From contig NZ_JABMCI010000070.1 of NCBI RefSeq assembly GCF_013359775.1, forward strand, positions 186,001 through 250,000: DNA of 64,000 nucleotides, in the 5' to 3' direction. A program made the translations under genes and the position numbers. The notes under the pieces were generated by a model. The model saw nothing but the letters and a program-made list of their open reading frames with translations, ran no database searches and was not told the origin of the DNA. The stretch is from Cellulomonas humilata. Lineage in GTDB: Bacteria; Actinomycetota; Actinomycetes; Actinomycetales; Cellulomonadaceae. This document shows positions 1 through 7,389 of this stretch, in pieces (within the stretch, counting starts at the first letter, position 1; every line of letters starts with the position of its first letter).

Positions 1-388
1 CGTCGAACCCGCGGGCGTGCAGGAGCACCGGGTCGGACCAGGGGCCGTCGATCGAGGCGGCGGTCGTCAGGTAGTTCGGGGCGTCGGCGAACCCGTCCGT
101 GTACGCCGACACGTTGCTGTAGACCAGGTGGAAGAGGCCGTCGACGTGGCTGAGGTTCGGCGCCCACACCCCGCCGGAGTCCGGCACGCCGGTCAGGTCG
201 AGCAGGCGGGTGGAGTCGAGCGCGCCGCCGAGGTCGGTCCAGGTACGCAGGTCGTGGGAGACGTGCAGCCGGACCCCGGGCGACCACTCGAACGTCGACG
301 TGGCCACGACGAAGTCGGCGCCCACGCGGACGATCGAGGGGTCGGGATGCGACCCCGGCAGGACGGGGTTGCGGATCACCGGCGGCAT
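1..388 (-). CDS. GH43 family glycosidase, likely beta-xylosidase (3' part beyond window)
   Basis: The first 129 residues of a protein running off the left edge are visible. The N-terminus reads NPVLPGSHPDPSIVRVG, typical of GH43 beta-xylosidase/arabinofuranosidases. The Asp of HPDPS (residue 16) matches the family's general base, and GGVWAPNL lies further on as expected of the five-bladed propeller. There is no signal peptide, so the enzyme is probably cytoplasmic and acts on imported xylo-oligosaccharides. The ATG is 5 bp after the pectinesterase stop and is preceded by an AGAGGA-type ribosome site, so the two genes are probably cotranscribed. Substrate specificity within GH43 cannot be fixed from this fragment. 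Confidence 0.82.
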   Translation of the reverse strand, partial: MPPVIRNPVLPGSHPDPSIVRVGADFVVATSTFEWSPGVRLHVSHDLRTWTDLGGALDSTRLLDLTGVPDSGGVWAPNLSHVDGLFHLVYSNVSAYTDGFADAPNYLTTAASIDGPWSDPVLLHARGFD

Positions 389-393
389 GCGGC

Positions 394-1455
394 TCAGTGT
401 GGTCCTCTCGGGGACCAGCCGTCGGCACCGGAGAGATACGCGCGGACGGTGAACCCAGCGACGGCGGCTCGGTCGAGCTGCGGGCGGTCGTCCGTGACCA
501 GCGCGCCGGGTCCGCGGTTGTGGTGCTCGGCGAACCGGGCGTCCCGCCACGACCAGCCGCCCGAGAAGTCGGCCCACGCGACCGCGCCGACGTGGTCCCC
601 GATCCACGAGTCGCGGATGAGCACCTGCCCGATCGCGTTCGGGTCGTTGCTCGGGTGCCACGGCCGGCCCAGGAACACCGTGCCGGCGGGGGCGTCGCTG
701 GTGAACCGCACCCGCGTGAACAGGAACCCGTAGGGGTTGTCGATCATGGTGCTCGGCGCGGTCACGTACCCGTTGTTCGTCGTCGAGCCGCGCGTGAGGG
801 AGTGCACCTGCCCGCCCTCGAACACCGCGGTCGCGCGACCGAAGATGAAGTCGACGTCCCCCTCCACGTAGCAGTCGCGGAAGTACGCTCGCGCGACGAC
901 GGCGGCCGCCGAGCTGTTCACGTACAGGGTGTCCTGGTTGCCGAGGAACCGGACGCGGTCGAACACGAGCCGGTCCGCGCGCGTGAGGACGGCGACGGCC
1001 TGGCGGTTGGTGATCTCCGGGTGTGCGGCCTCGTCGAACAGGTTGGCGAACGTGAGGTTCCGGGCGGTGAAGTCCGCGCCGTCGAGCGTCACGCTGGCGC
1101 TCCCGGACGTGCCGTAGGGGCCGGAGCCGTCGGGCTTGGGTGTGCCGTTGGCGTTGTCGTACGCGATGACGACGTCCTGCGCGTGCCGGCCGGTGCCGAC
1201 GAGCGTGAGGAACGGCTTGGTGGCGGGGACCTTGACCAGCTCGCGGTACTCGCCCGGCCGCACCGCGATGACCCACGGTTCGGTGGCGCCCGCGGGTGCC
1301 GCGTCGATGGCCGCCTGGACGCTGGTGAAGTCCCCGCGGCCGTCGGGCGCGACGGTGGCGTCGGGTCTCTCGTGCGCCGAGGCGTTCCCGCCGAGCGCGA
1401 CGGTGAGGGCGGCGAAGGTGGCGAGGAACAGGCCTGTACGTCGTCGTACGTGCAT
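394..1455 (-). CDS. Secreted pectinesterase (carbohydrate esterase family 8)
   Basis: This 353-aa protein has a signal peptide (MHVRRR, a hydrophobic stretch, cleavage near ASA-HE at about residue 27) followed by a single CE8 right-handed beta-helix. Family landmarks are GNQDT (catalytic Asp175), DFIFG (Asp202) and LGRPW (Arg264), so the active site looks intact. It would remove methyl esters from homogalacturonan outside the cell. It is the first gene of a two-gene operon with the GH43 enzyme. A LacI-type palindrome lies just upstream, and the LacI regulator gene is the next gene on the same strand. Confidence 0.93.
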   Translation of the reverse strand: MHVRRRTGLFLATFAALTVALGGNASAHERPDATVAPDGRGDFTSVQAAIDAAPAGATEPWVIAVRPGEYRELVKVPATKPFLTLVGTGRHAQDVVIAYDNANGTPKPDGSGPYGTSGSASVTLDGADFTARNLTFANLFDEAAHPEITNRQAVAVLTRADRLVFDRVRFLGNQDTLYVNSSAAAVVARAYFRDCYVEGDVDFIFGRATAVFEGGQVHSLTRGSTTNNGYVTAPSTMIDNPYGFLFTRVRFTSDAPAGTVFLGRPWHPSNDPNAIGQVLIRDSWIGDHVGAVAWADFSGGWSWRDARFAEHHNRGPGALVTDDRPQLDRAAVAGFTVRAYLSGADGWSPRGPH

Positions 1456-1469
1456 CTCAACCCCTGTGA

Positions 1470-1481
1470 GAAAGCGCTTGC
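1470..1481. promoter_or_regulatory. Candidate LacI-type operator upstream of the pectinesterase gene
   Basis: GAAAGCGCTTGC lies 15-26 bp upstream of the pectinesterase ATG and has the perfect 8-bp core AAGCGCTT at 1472-1479. LacI-family operators in Actinomycetota are commonly palindromes centred on CG of this kind. The LacI gene at 1522-2520 is the obvious candidate ligand-responsive repressor. The site is seen in the sequence; its function is inferred. Confidence 0.5.
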
Positions 1482-1521
1482 CCGGCGGCGGGACGACGCT
1501 AGGGCAGCCGGTCGAGGGGCG

Positions 1522-2520
1522 TCAAGAGGGCGGGCCGGTGGAGCCTCGCACCACCAGCTCGGTGGCCAGCTCCATGTGCAGCGCCTCGACCTTGTCCCGG
1601 TTCATCAGCCGGCTGAGCAGGGCGACCGCCGTGCGTCCCATCTCCTCCAGCGGCTGGCGCACGGTCGTGAGCTCGGGCGTCGTCGCCCGGCTGATGTCGA
1701 TGTCGTCGAAGCCCGTCACCGACAGGTCGCGCGGGACGTCGAGCCCGCGCGCCTGGGCGGCCCGGAGCGCCCCCACGGCGATCTTGTCGTTGAAGCACAC
1801 CAGTGCCGTCGGCCGCTCCGGCAGGTCCAGCAGGTGACCCGCGGCCTCGAACCCCTCCTCGAGGGTGGGCGGCACCAGCCGGATCAGCGCCGGGTCGGAC
1901 AGGATGCCCGCCTGGCCCATCGCCGCGTGGTGTCCGGCGAGGCGGTCGCTGCCGGCCAGCCACTCCTGCGGGCCGGCGATCACACCGATCCGGCGGTGTC
2001 CGAGCTCGAGCAGGTGGGCCGTGACGCGCCGCGCGCCCGTCACGTGGGCGGCGGACACCGACGCGATGTCGGGGGTGGGCCGGGTGCGGGGGTCGACGAC
2101 GACGAACGGGAACCCCCGTCGACGCAGGGCGAGCAGCTCCGCGGGGTCCTCGGGCGGCAGGACGAGGATCGCTCCGGCGGCCGAGCCCGCCAGGGTGGCC
2201 AGCGGGTGGCTGGACTGGGACGACTCACCGGCGTCGAGGTGGACCACCCGGTCCTGCAGGCGCAGGGTCTCGGTCACCGCGGAGACGATCAGGCCGAAGT
2301 AGTCGCTCAGCAGGTACGGACAGCGGACGAAGACCGGCCCGCTGCGGGGGATGGTGCTCCGGCGCGGCACCAGGACGGCGGGGGCCCGCGCGGCGATCGC
2401 GGCCTCGACGCGGGCGCGCGTGTCCGGCGCGACGCTGGTGTGCCCGTTGAGGACGCGCGAGACCGTGGCGATGGACACCCCGCAGTCCGCGGCGATCTGC
2501 CGCACGCTGCTGTGTGCCAT
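1522..2520 (-). CDS. LacI family transcriptional regulator
   Basis: This 332-aa protein starts at MAHSSVRQIAADCGVS. A start 15 codons further upstream is open, but this ATG places the helix-turn-helix at the N-terminus as usual for the family. The HTH and hinge signature VSIATVSRVLNG covers residues 15-26 and is followed by a periplasmic-binding-protein-like effector domain of normal length. It sits between the pectinesterase/GH43 operon and the divergent GH30 gene, so it probably controls some or all of these in response to a plant-derived sugar. The effector cannot be deduced from the sequence. Confidence 0.9.
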   Translation of the reverse strand: MAHSSVRQIAADCGVSIATVSRVLNGHTSVAPDTRARVEAAIAARAPAVLVPRRSTIPRSGPVFVRCPYLLSDYFGLIVSAVTETLRLQDRVVHLDAGESSQSSHPLATLAGSAAGAILVLPPEDPAELLALRRRGFPFVVVDPRTRPTPDIASVSAAHVTGARRVTAHLLELGHRRIGVIAGPQEWLAGSDRLAGHHAAMGQAGILSDPALIRLVPPTLEEGFEAAGHLLDLPERPTALVCFNDKIAVGALRAAQARGLDVPRDLSVTGFDDIDISRATTPELTTVRQPLEEMGRTAVALLSRLMNRDKVEALHMELATELVVRGSTGPPS

Positions 2521-2539
2521 GGCGTTACATCTCGTTTCA

Positions 2540-2570
2540 TTGACAACGATGCCGTACGGGGACACGGTAT
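2540..2570 (+). promoter_or_regulatory. Possible promoter for the GH30 gene
   Basis: A perfect TTGACA -35 box lies at 2540-2545. The best -10-like sequence, CGGTAT at 2565-2570, is 19 bp away, longer than ideal. The region is the short divergent space between the LacI gene (start 2520) and GH30 (start 2648). It also holds two copies of GTTACA (around 2524 and 2590) that might belong to operator sites. Weak evidence. Confidence 0.25.
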
Positions 2571-2647
2571 GTCCGATACGAGCGAAGTGTTACAGAGTGT
2601 TTCACGGCAGCGCCGCCGTGGACAAGCCGCTCGGCAAGGAGCGCACG

Positions 2648-4561
2648 ATGAGACGAACAGCCCTGTCCCTGCTCGCAGTCGGATCGCTGGTGGTCGGCGT
2701 CGCCGGACCGGCGTCGGCCGGTGACCGAGGGGAGCCGCAGGCGCAGGTCTGGGTGACGACGCCCGACCGCGCCGAGCTCCTGCAGCAGCGCGACCCCGTG
2801 GCCTTCGAGCGCGGCGGCAGCGACCTGACCACGATCGTGGTGGACCCGAACCAGCGCTTCCAGACCATGGACGGCTTCGGTGCGTCGATCACGGACTCGT
2901 CGGCAAGCCTGCTCTCCGCGCTCCCGGCGGCCGCGCGCGACGACGCGATGCGGTCGCTGTTCGACGCGCGCGACGGCATCGGCGTGAGCTTCCTGCGCCA
3001 GCCGGTCGGCTCGTCCGACTTCACCGCGGAGGCCGAGCACTACACATACGACGACGTCGCGCCGGGCGCCACCGACCTCCCGCTGGAGCACTTCTCGATC
3101 GCGCACGACGAGGAGCAGATCCTGCCGCTGCTGCGCGAGGCCAAGCGCCTCAACCCGGCCGTGAAGGTCATGGCCACGCCGTGGAGCCCGCCGGCCTGGA
3201 TGAAGACCACGGACTCGCTCGTCGGCGGCCGGCTCAAGGACGACCCGGCGATCTACGACGCCTACGCCCGCTACCTCGTGAAGTTCGTCCAGGCGTACAC
3301 GAGCGCGGGTGTCCCGATCGACTTCCTGTCCGTGCAGAACGAGCCGCAGAACCGCACGCCGGACGCCTACCCGGGCACGGACATGCCGGTCGCGCAGCAG
3401 GAGAAGGTGATCCTGGCGCTCGGTCCGCTGCTGAAGAAGGCCAGCCCGCGGACCAAGATCCTCGGCTACGACCACAACTGGCAGACGCACCCGAACGACG
3501 CGGCGAACACCCCGCCCGGCGAGGACCCCGCCACCGACTACCCGTACCAGCTGCTCTCCGGGCCGGCCGCCACGTGGATCGCCGGCACCGCGTACCACTG
3601 CTACTACGGCAACCCGAGCGACCAGACCGCGCTGCACGAGGCGTTCCCGACCAAGGGCATCTGGTTCACCGAGTGCTCCGGGTCGCACGGCCCGACGGAC
3701 ACCCCGGAGCAGATCTTCCGCGGCACGCTCACCTGGCACGCCCGCACGATCGCCATCGGCACCACCCGCAACTGGGCGCAGTCGGTGGTCAACTGGAACA
3801 TCGCGCTGCGCGAGGACGGCACCCCGCACCTGGGCGGCTGCGGCACCTGCACCGGGCTGCTGACCATCGCCGACGACGGCACGGTCCGCACCGACGCCGA
3901 GTACTACACGATCGGCCACCTGGCGAAGTTCGTGCGGCCGGGTGCCCAGCGGATCGGGTCCACCAGCTTCGGCACCACCGGCTGGAACGGGCAGATCATG
4001 GACGTCGCGTTCCGGAACCCGGACGGCTCCACCGCCCTGGTCGTGCACAACGAGAACGACGACCCGCGCAGCTTCGCGGTCGCCGTCGGTGACCGGTCGT
4101 TCGAGTACACGCTGCCCGGCGGCGCCCTGGCCACGTTCACCTGGCCGGACTCCCGCGCGCTGCGGGACGTGCCGCGTCAGCTCGACCTGTCGGGTGCCAC
4201 GGCGACCGCGTCGCTCGCCTCAGCCGACGCCGGCCTCGCCGTCGACGGTGACGCCTCGACGCGCTGGTCCAGCGGCGCCGCTCAGGTGCCCGGTCAGTCG
4301 CTGACCGTCGACCTGGGCCGGCCGACCCTGTTCCGGCAGGTCGCCGTCGACTCCGGTGACAACCTCGGCGACTTCGCCCGGGGCTACCGGGTCGAGGTCA
4401 GCACCGACGGTCGCCGCTGGCGCGAGATCGCCGAGGGGCAGGCGACCGGGCAGCTGACCACCGTGACCGTCCGCCCGACCCTCGCCCGGCACCTGCGGAT
4501 CACCTCCACGGCGACCGCGGGGAGCTGGTGGAGCCTCGCGGACATCCGCCTGTACCGCTGA
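2648..4561 (+). CDS. Secreted GH30 glycoside hydrolase with C-terminal discoidin (F5/8C, CBM32-like) domain
   Basis: This 637-aa protein starts at MRRTALSLL and has a signal peptide ending near ASA-GD (residue 24). Residues 60-520 form a GH30 (beta/alpha)8 barrel plus side beta-structure. The predicted acid/base is Glu232 in SVQNEPQ and the nucleophile is Glu342 in WFTECSG. The family includes glucosylceramidases, beta-1,6-glucanases and endoxylanases; the QTMDGFGASITDS start is the general GH30 form and does not settle the substrate. Residues 530-637 are a galactose-binding-like F5/8 type C module (DGDASTRWSSG near its start), probably for carbohydrate binding. It lies next to a LacI regulator and ends at a strong hairpin shared with the convergent aminopeptidase gene. 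Confidence 0.9.
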   Translation: MRRTALSLLAVGSLVVGVAGPASAGDRGEPQAQVWVTTPDRAELLQQRDPVAFERGGSDLTTIVVDPNQRFQTMDGFGASITDSSASLLSALPAAARDDAMRSLFDARDGIGVSFLRQPVGSSDFTAEAEHYTYDDVAPGATDLPLEHFSIAHDEEQILPLLREAKRLNPAVKVMATPWSPPAWMKTTDSLVGGRLKDDPAIYDAYARYLVKFVQAYTSAGVPIDFLSVQNEPQNRTPDAYPGTDMPVAQQEKVILALGPLLKKASPRTKILGYDHNWQTHPNDAANTPPGEDPATDYPYQLLSGPAATWIAGTAYHCYYGNPSDQTALHEAFPTKGIWFTECSGSHGPTDTPEQIFRGTLTWHARTIAIGTTRNWAQSVVNWNIALREDGTPHLGGCGTCTGLLTIADDGTVRTDAEYYTIGHLAKFVRPGAQRIGSTSFGTTGWNGQIMDVAFRNPDGSTALVVHNENDDPRSFAVAVGDRSFEYTLPGGALATFTWPDSRALRDVPRQLDLSGATATASLASADAGLAVDGDASTRWSSGAAQVPGQSLTVDLGRPTLFRQVAVDSGDNLGDFARGYRVEVSTDGRRWREIAEGQATGQLTTVTVRPTLARHLRITSTATAGSWWSLADIRLYR

Positions 4562-4565
4562 CGGT

Positions 4566-4598
4566 GGTGGCGCGCACGGAGGAACCGTGCGCGCCACC
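4566..4598. terminator. Bidirectional terminator hairpin
   Basis: A perfect 14-bp inverted repeat (4566-4579 and 4585-4598) with a 5-nt loop lies exactly between the GH30 stop and the convergent M28 stop at 4605. There is no T-run on either side, which is usual for GC-rich actinobacterial terminators. Confidence 0.75.
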
Positions 4599-4604
4599 CG
4601 GTCG

Positions 4605-6155
4605 TCAGGAGGCGCGCTCCAGGGTGACTCGATCCTCGAGGTTGCCGTGCTTGCCGGGGCCGTGGCCGTGGCCGGGCCACGTGTGACCGTCGCCGGGGCC
4701 CGAGACGCCGTTGATCGCCTCGGTGTCCCACGCGAGGCTGTAGGTCGACGCGGCGATCGCCTTGGTCATGATGCCGAGCGCGTCCCGGTTCACGTTCGAC
4801 AGGGTGTCGCCCGCCTGGTGGTAGTTCGGGTCGTACGGGATCCCCACCGTGCCGCCGAAGAGAGCGACCTCGGCCGCGGTCTTCGAGCCGTCAGCACCCG
4901 TGAAGAGGCCCGACGCGGGGATGCCGTTGAGGATGAACGCCTGGTAGTCGGACCGCCCGGAGAACTGGGTGTCCACCCACGGCTGTCCCGTGGCGTCGAA
5001 CCAATCGGTCAGCACGTCCTCGGTCGCCGCCGACCCCTCGGGGATCGGCACGTTGGGCGGCGCCGGGTGGGTCGACTGGTCGGCGTCGTAGACGCCGATG
5101 ACGTAGTTGGGCGAGCCGACCATGTCGTAGTTGAGGTAGGTCGCGATCCGGCCGAGCTCGCCGTCCTGCGTGGCCAGCTCCTCGACGTACGCCGTCGAGC
5201 CCTCGAGACCGAGCTCCTCGGCACCCCACCACGCGAACCGCACCGTGTTGTGGTGCCGGGTGTGGGACTTGGCCAGCTGGACCGCGACCTCGAGGATCGT
5301 GGCCGACCCCGTCCCGTTGTCGTTGATGCCCGGTCCCTCCTCGACGCCGTCGAGGTGTGCTCCGAGCATGACCACGTTGTCGTCGCGGCCCTGCCGGGTC
5401 TCGGCGATGACGTTGAACGACTCCCGGGGCTCGAAGTGGAGCGAGACGTCGAGCGTGACGTTCACCGGTCCGGAGACCAGCGCGGACGCGAGAGCCTGGC
5501 CGTCCGCCTGCGTGATCCCGGCCACCGGGACGGTGACAGGGTTCCCCTCGCCCAGGGTGCCGGAGAGCTGCACGTCGGGAAGGTTGTTGTAGACGATGAC
5601 GCCGTCGGCACCTGCCGATTCGGCGAGGACCGCCTTCGCGGCAAACGGGCACGTTCCTCGACCGATGAGCGCGATCTTGTCGGTGAGGGTGCCCGGCGCC
5701 CAGGAGTCGGCAGCGCAGCCGAGCGGGTCGACGGTGGACGCCACCAGGTCCCGGGTGACGCCTCCGGCAGGCGAGTTCGGCGAGAACGCCATCTGGTCGA
5801 CGTCGTAGGAGGCCGGGTTCGGGGAGTTCTGCGTGAAGCTGGCGGTGTCGACCACCTCGACCTCGAACGTGAACGGGTCCCGCTCCGTGCGGTAGCCGGC
5901 CTTCTTCAGGGTGCGCTCGACATAGCGCGCGCTCGCCTCGTAGCCGGGAGTGAGCGCGGCACGGTTGCCGCCGTTCTGGTCGGCGATCCTCTGCAGGGCC
6001 TCGAGGTGCCCCACGACGTTGCGGGTGGTGACCTTCTGGGCGAACTTCTCCTCGGGTGTTCCACGACCGTGCGCCGCCGCCGGGGACGCGAGGGCCCCGG
6101 CGGCGACGATGGTGATGGACGAGACGAGTGCGACCAGTGTTCGACGTGGCGCCAC
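4605..6155 (-). CDS. Secreted M28 family aminopeptidase with PA domain
   Basis: This 516-aa protein has a signal peptide (cleavage near AAA-HG, residue 29). Residues 130-235 are an inserted protease-associated (PA) domain, and residues 245-465 are the M28 catalytic domain. Expected zinc ligands and catalytic Glu are present: His267 and Asp279 in the GAHLD...GINDNGTG stretch, AEELG (Glu313/314), Asp344 in YLNYDMVGS and His446 in YHQAGDT. This matches Streptomyces griseus-type aminopeptidases, which release N-terminal residues from peptides outside the cell. The GTG start was chosen because GAGGAGG lies 7 bp upstream. The C-terminal tail is rich in Gly and His. The gene appears monocistronic. 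Confidence 0.93.
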   Translation of the reverse strand: MAPRRTLVALVSSITIVAAGALASPAAAHGRGTPEEKFAQKVTTRNVVGHLEALQRIADQNGGNRAALTPGYEASARYVERTLKKAGYRTERDPFTFEVEVVDTASFTQNSPNPASYDVDQMAFSPNSPAGGVTRDLVASTVDPLGCAADSWAPGTLTDKIALIGRGTCPFAAKAVLAESAGADGVIVYNNLPDVQLSGTLGEGNPVTVPVAGITQADGQALASALVSGPVNVTLDVSLHFEPRESFNVIAETRQGRDDNVVMLGAHLDGVEEGPGINDNGTGSATILEVAVQLAKSHTRHHNTVRFAWWGAEELGLEGSTAYVEELATQDGELGRIATYLNYDMVGSPNYVIGVYDADQSTHPAPPNVPIPEGSAATEDVLTDWFDATGQPWVDTQFSGRSDYQAFILNGIPASGLFTGADGSKTAAEVALFGGTVGIPYDPNYHQAGDTLSNVNRDALGIMTKAIAASTYSLAWDTEAINGVSGPGDGHTWPGHGHGPGKHGNLEDRVTLERAS

Positions 6156-6257
6156 AGGCGGGCCTCCTCACGTGTCGGCGCAACCCGTGGGCCACGCCGG
6201 GGCCGACCCCCTGTCGGCCGACCCCACACCAGCACATATCGGGCACGGGTGGAAGAC

Positions 6258-6752
6258 TCAGATCCCCCGCAGCACCTCGTCGGCGAACCGCGCGGACCGC
6301 TCGCGCAGGCCCGCGATGCGGCGCCGGACGACCCCCGCGGGGTCCTCTCCCGCCTCGATGATCGTGGGCGTGCGCCTGACGTTGGCGGAGCACTCGAAGC
6401 GGGTGCAGATCAGGGTGCCGATGGTGTCGCCGTTGCGGCCGGGAGCACCGGCGCGACGGGCCACGTACATCGACACGTCCTCGGTGGCGTAGACGTCCTC
6501 GCACCACGCGCAGACCGCGCGGCGACGCTTGCCGGCGACCTCGGGCGAGCGCAGGGCGATCCCGACGAGGGCGTCCTCGACGGGCAGGACCGCGTAGGCG
6601 CGCAGGGGTGCCTTGCGGTCGATCCAGCCGAGGTAGTCGAGGCGGTCCCAGCGCAGCTCGGACAGGTCGGCGGGGAGGGTCACCTGGGCGGCCTCGCGGC
6701 GTGAGCAGTTCACGAACGACGAGCGGATGAGCTTCTCGGTCAGGGGGTCCAT
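6258..6752 (-). CDS. FBP_C (FusB-like zinc-binding) domain protein
   Basis: This 164-aa protein starts at MDPLTEKLI. The C-terminal half contains a four-cysteine treble-clef zinc site (CAWC at 81-84, C116 and C121 in CTRFEC), as in the FBP_C family related to the EF-G-binding fusidic acid resistance proteins FusB/FusC. In Actinomycetota such proteins are common and mostly uncharacterised; whether this one binds EF-G is not known. It starts 5 bp after the TetR regulator stop, so the two are one operon, divergent from an ABC exporter gene. This context fits drug tolerance but does not prove it. Confidence 0.8.
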   Translation of the reverse strand: MDPLTEKLIRSSFVNCSRREAAQVTLPADLSELRWDRLDYLGWIDRKAPLRAYAVLPVEDALVGIALRSPEVAGKRRRAVCAWCEDVYATEDVSMYVARRAGAPGRNGDTIGTLICTRFECSANVRRTPTIIEAGEDPAGVVRRRIAGLRERSARFADEVLRGI

Positions 6753-6757
6753 GGGGC

Positions 6758-7315
6758 TCAGGCCGACAGCGCTTTGCGCACCGTGAGCAGGAGCTGGCCG
6801 ACGACGTCGTGCTGCGGCGACGTCCCCTCGCGCAGCTCGCTCCAGGCCAGGTAGAGCGAGGACCACAACGTGCCCTGCAACCAGGCAGGGGAGAGCCGCG
6901 GGTCGAGCGTGCCGTCGGCGAGCCCGCGCGCGATGGCGTCGTCGAGCGCCCGCGAGAACCCGTCCTCGTCGCCGCAGGCCTCGAGCGAGATCGTCTCGGT
7001 GAACAGCAGGGTGAGCAGGTCGCCCAGCGTGAGGCACGTCTGGCACGCCCGGAGCAGGGCGTCGAGCCCCGGACCCTCCTCGAGGCGTGCCCGGACCGCC
7101 GCGTCGCCCAGCCGGCGGCCGGCCTCCTGGGTCACCGCCGCGAGCAGGTCGGCGCGGTCGGGGAAGTACCGGTGCAGGGTGGTGCGGCCGACGTCGGCGG
7201 CGTCGGCGATCTGCCCGAGGCTGGCGCCGGGGTCCTGCGCGAGGACCCGGACAGCGGCGTCGAGGATCGCCTTGCGGGTCCGGATCCGCGTACCCGTCTC
7301 GAGCTCGACCGTCAT
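6758..7315 (-). CDS. TetR/AcrR family regulator
   Basis: This 185-aa protein has an N-terminal helix-turn-helix (residues about 14-58, with ASLGQIADAADVGRTTLHRYF) and an all-alpha ligand domain of normal size. It is divergent from the ABC exporter. Two inverted repeats lie in the 74 bp between the starts, so it probably represses itself, the FBP_C gene and the exporter until a ligand is bound. The ATG has a G-rich ribosome site (GGGGG) immediately upstream. The ligand cannot be deduced. Confidence 0.92.
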   Translation of the reverse strand: MTVELETGTRIRTRKAILDAAVRVLAQDPGASLGQIADAADVGRTTLHRYFPDRADLLAAVTQEAGRRLGDAAVRARLEEGPGLDALLRACQTCLTLGDLLTLLFTETISLEACGDEDGFSRALDDAIARGLADGTLDPRLSPAWLQGTLWSSLYLAWSELREGTSPQHDVVGQLLLTVRKALSA

Positions 7316-7333
7316 CCCCCAAAAGTATCAGCC

Positions 7334-7380
7334 CGTTCCACCGGGGAACGCTGTTGACCTTTATGGAACATCAGTGTTCC
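7334..7380. promoter_or_regulatory. Paired palindromic operators in the TetR/ABC exporter divergent promoter
   Basis: Two perfect 6-bp inverted repeats share the half-site GGAAC: CGTTCC-N5-GGAACG at 7334-7350 and GGAACA-N4-TGTTCC at 7365-7380. They flank a -35-like TTGACC at 7354-7359. The half-sites occur in opposite order in the two repeats, so the set forms nested symmetry. The TetR protein encoded at 6758-7315 is the expected binder. Confidence 0.65.
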
Positions 7381-7389
7381 ACTGGAGGA

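Noticed and set aside
397..2724. A 775-codon plus-strand frame across the pectinesterase and LacI genes
   Set aside because: It is opposite two clear genes and has only biased composition.
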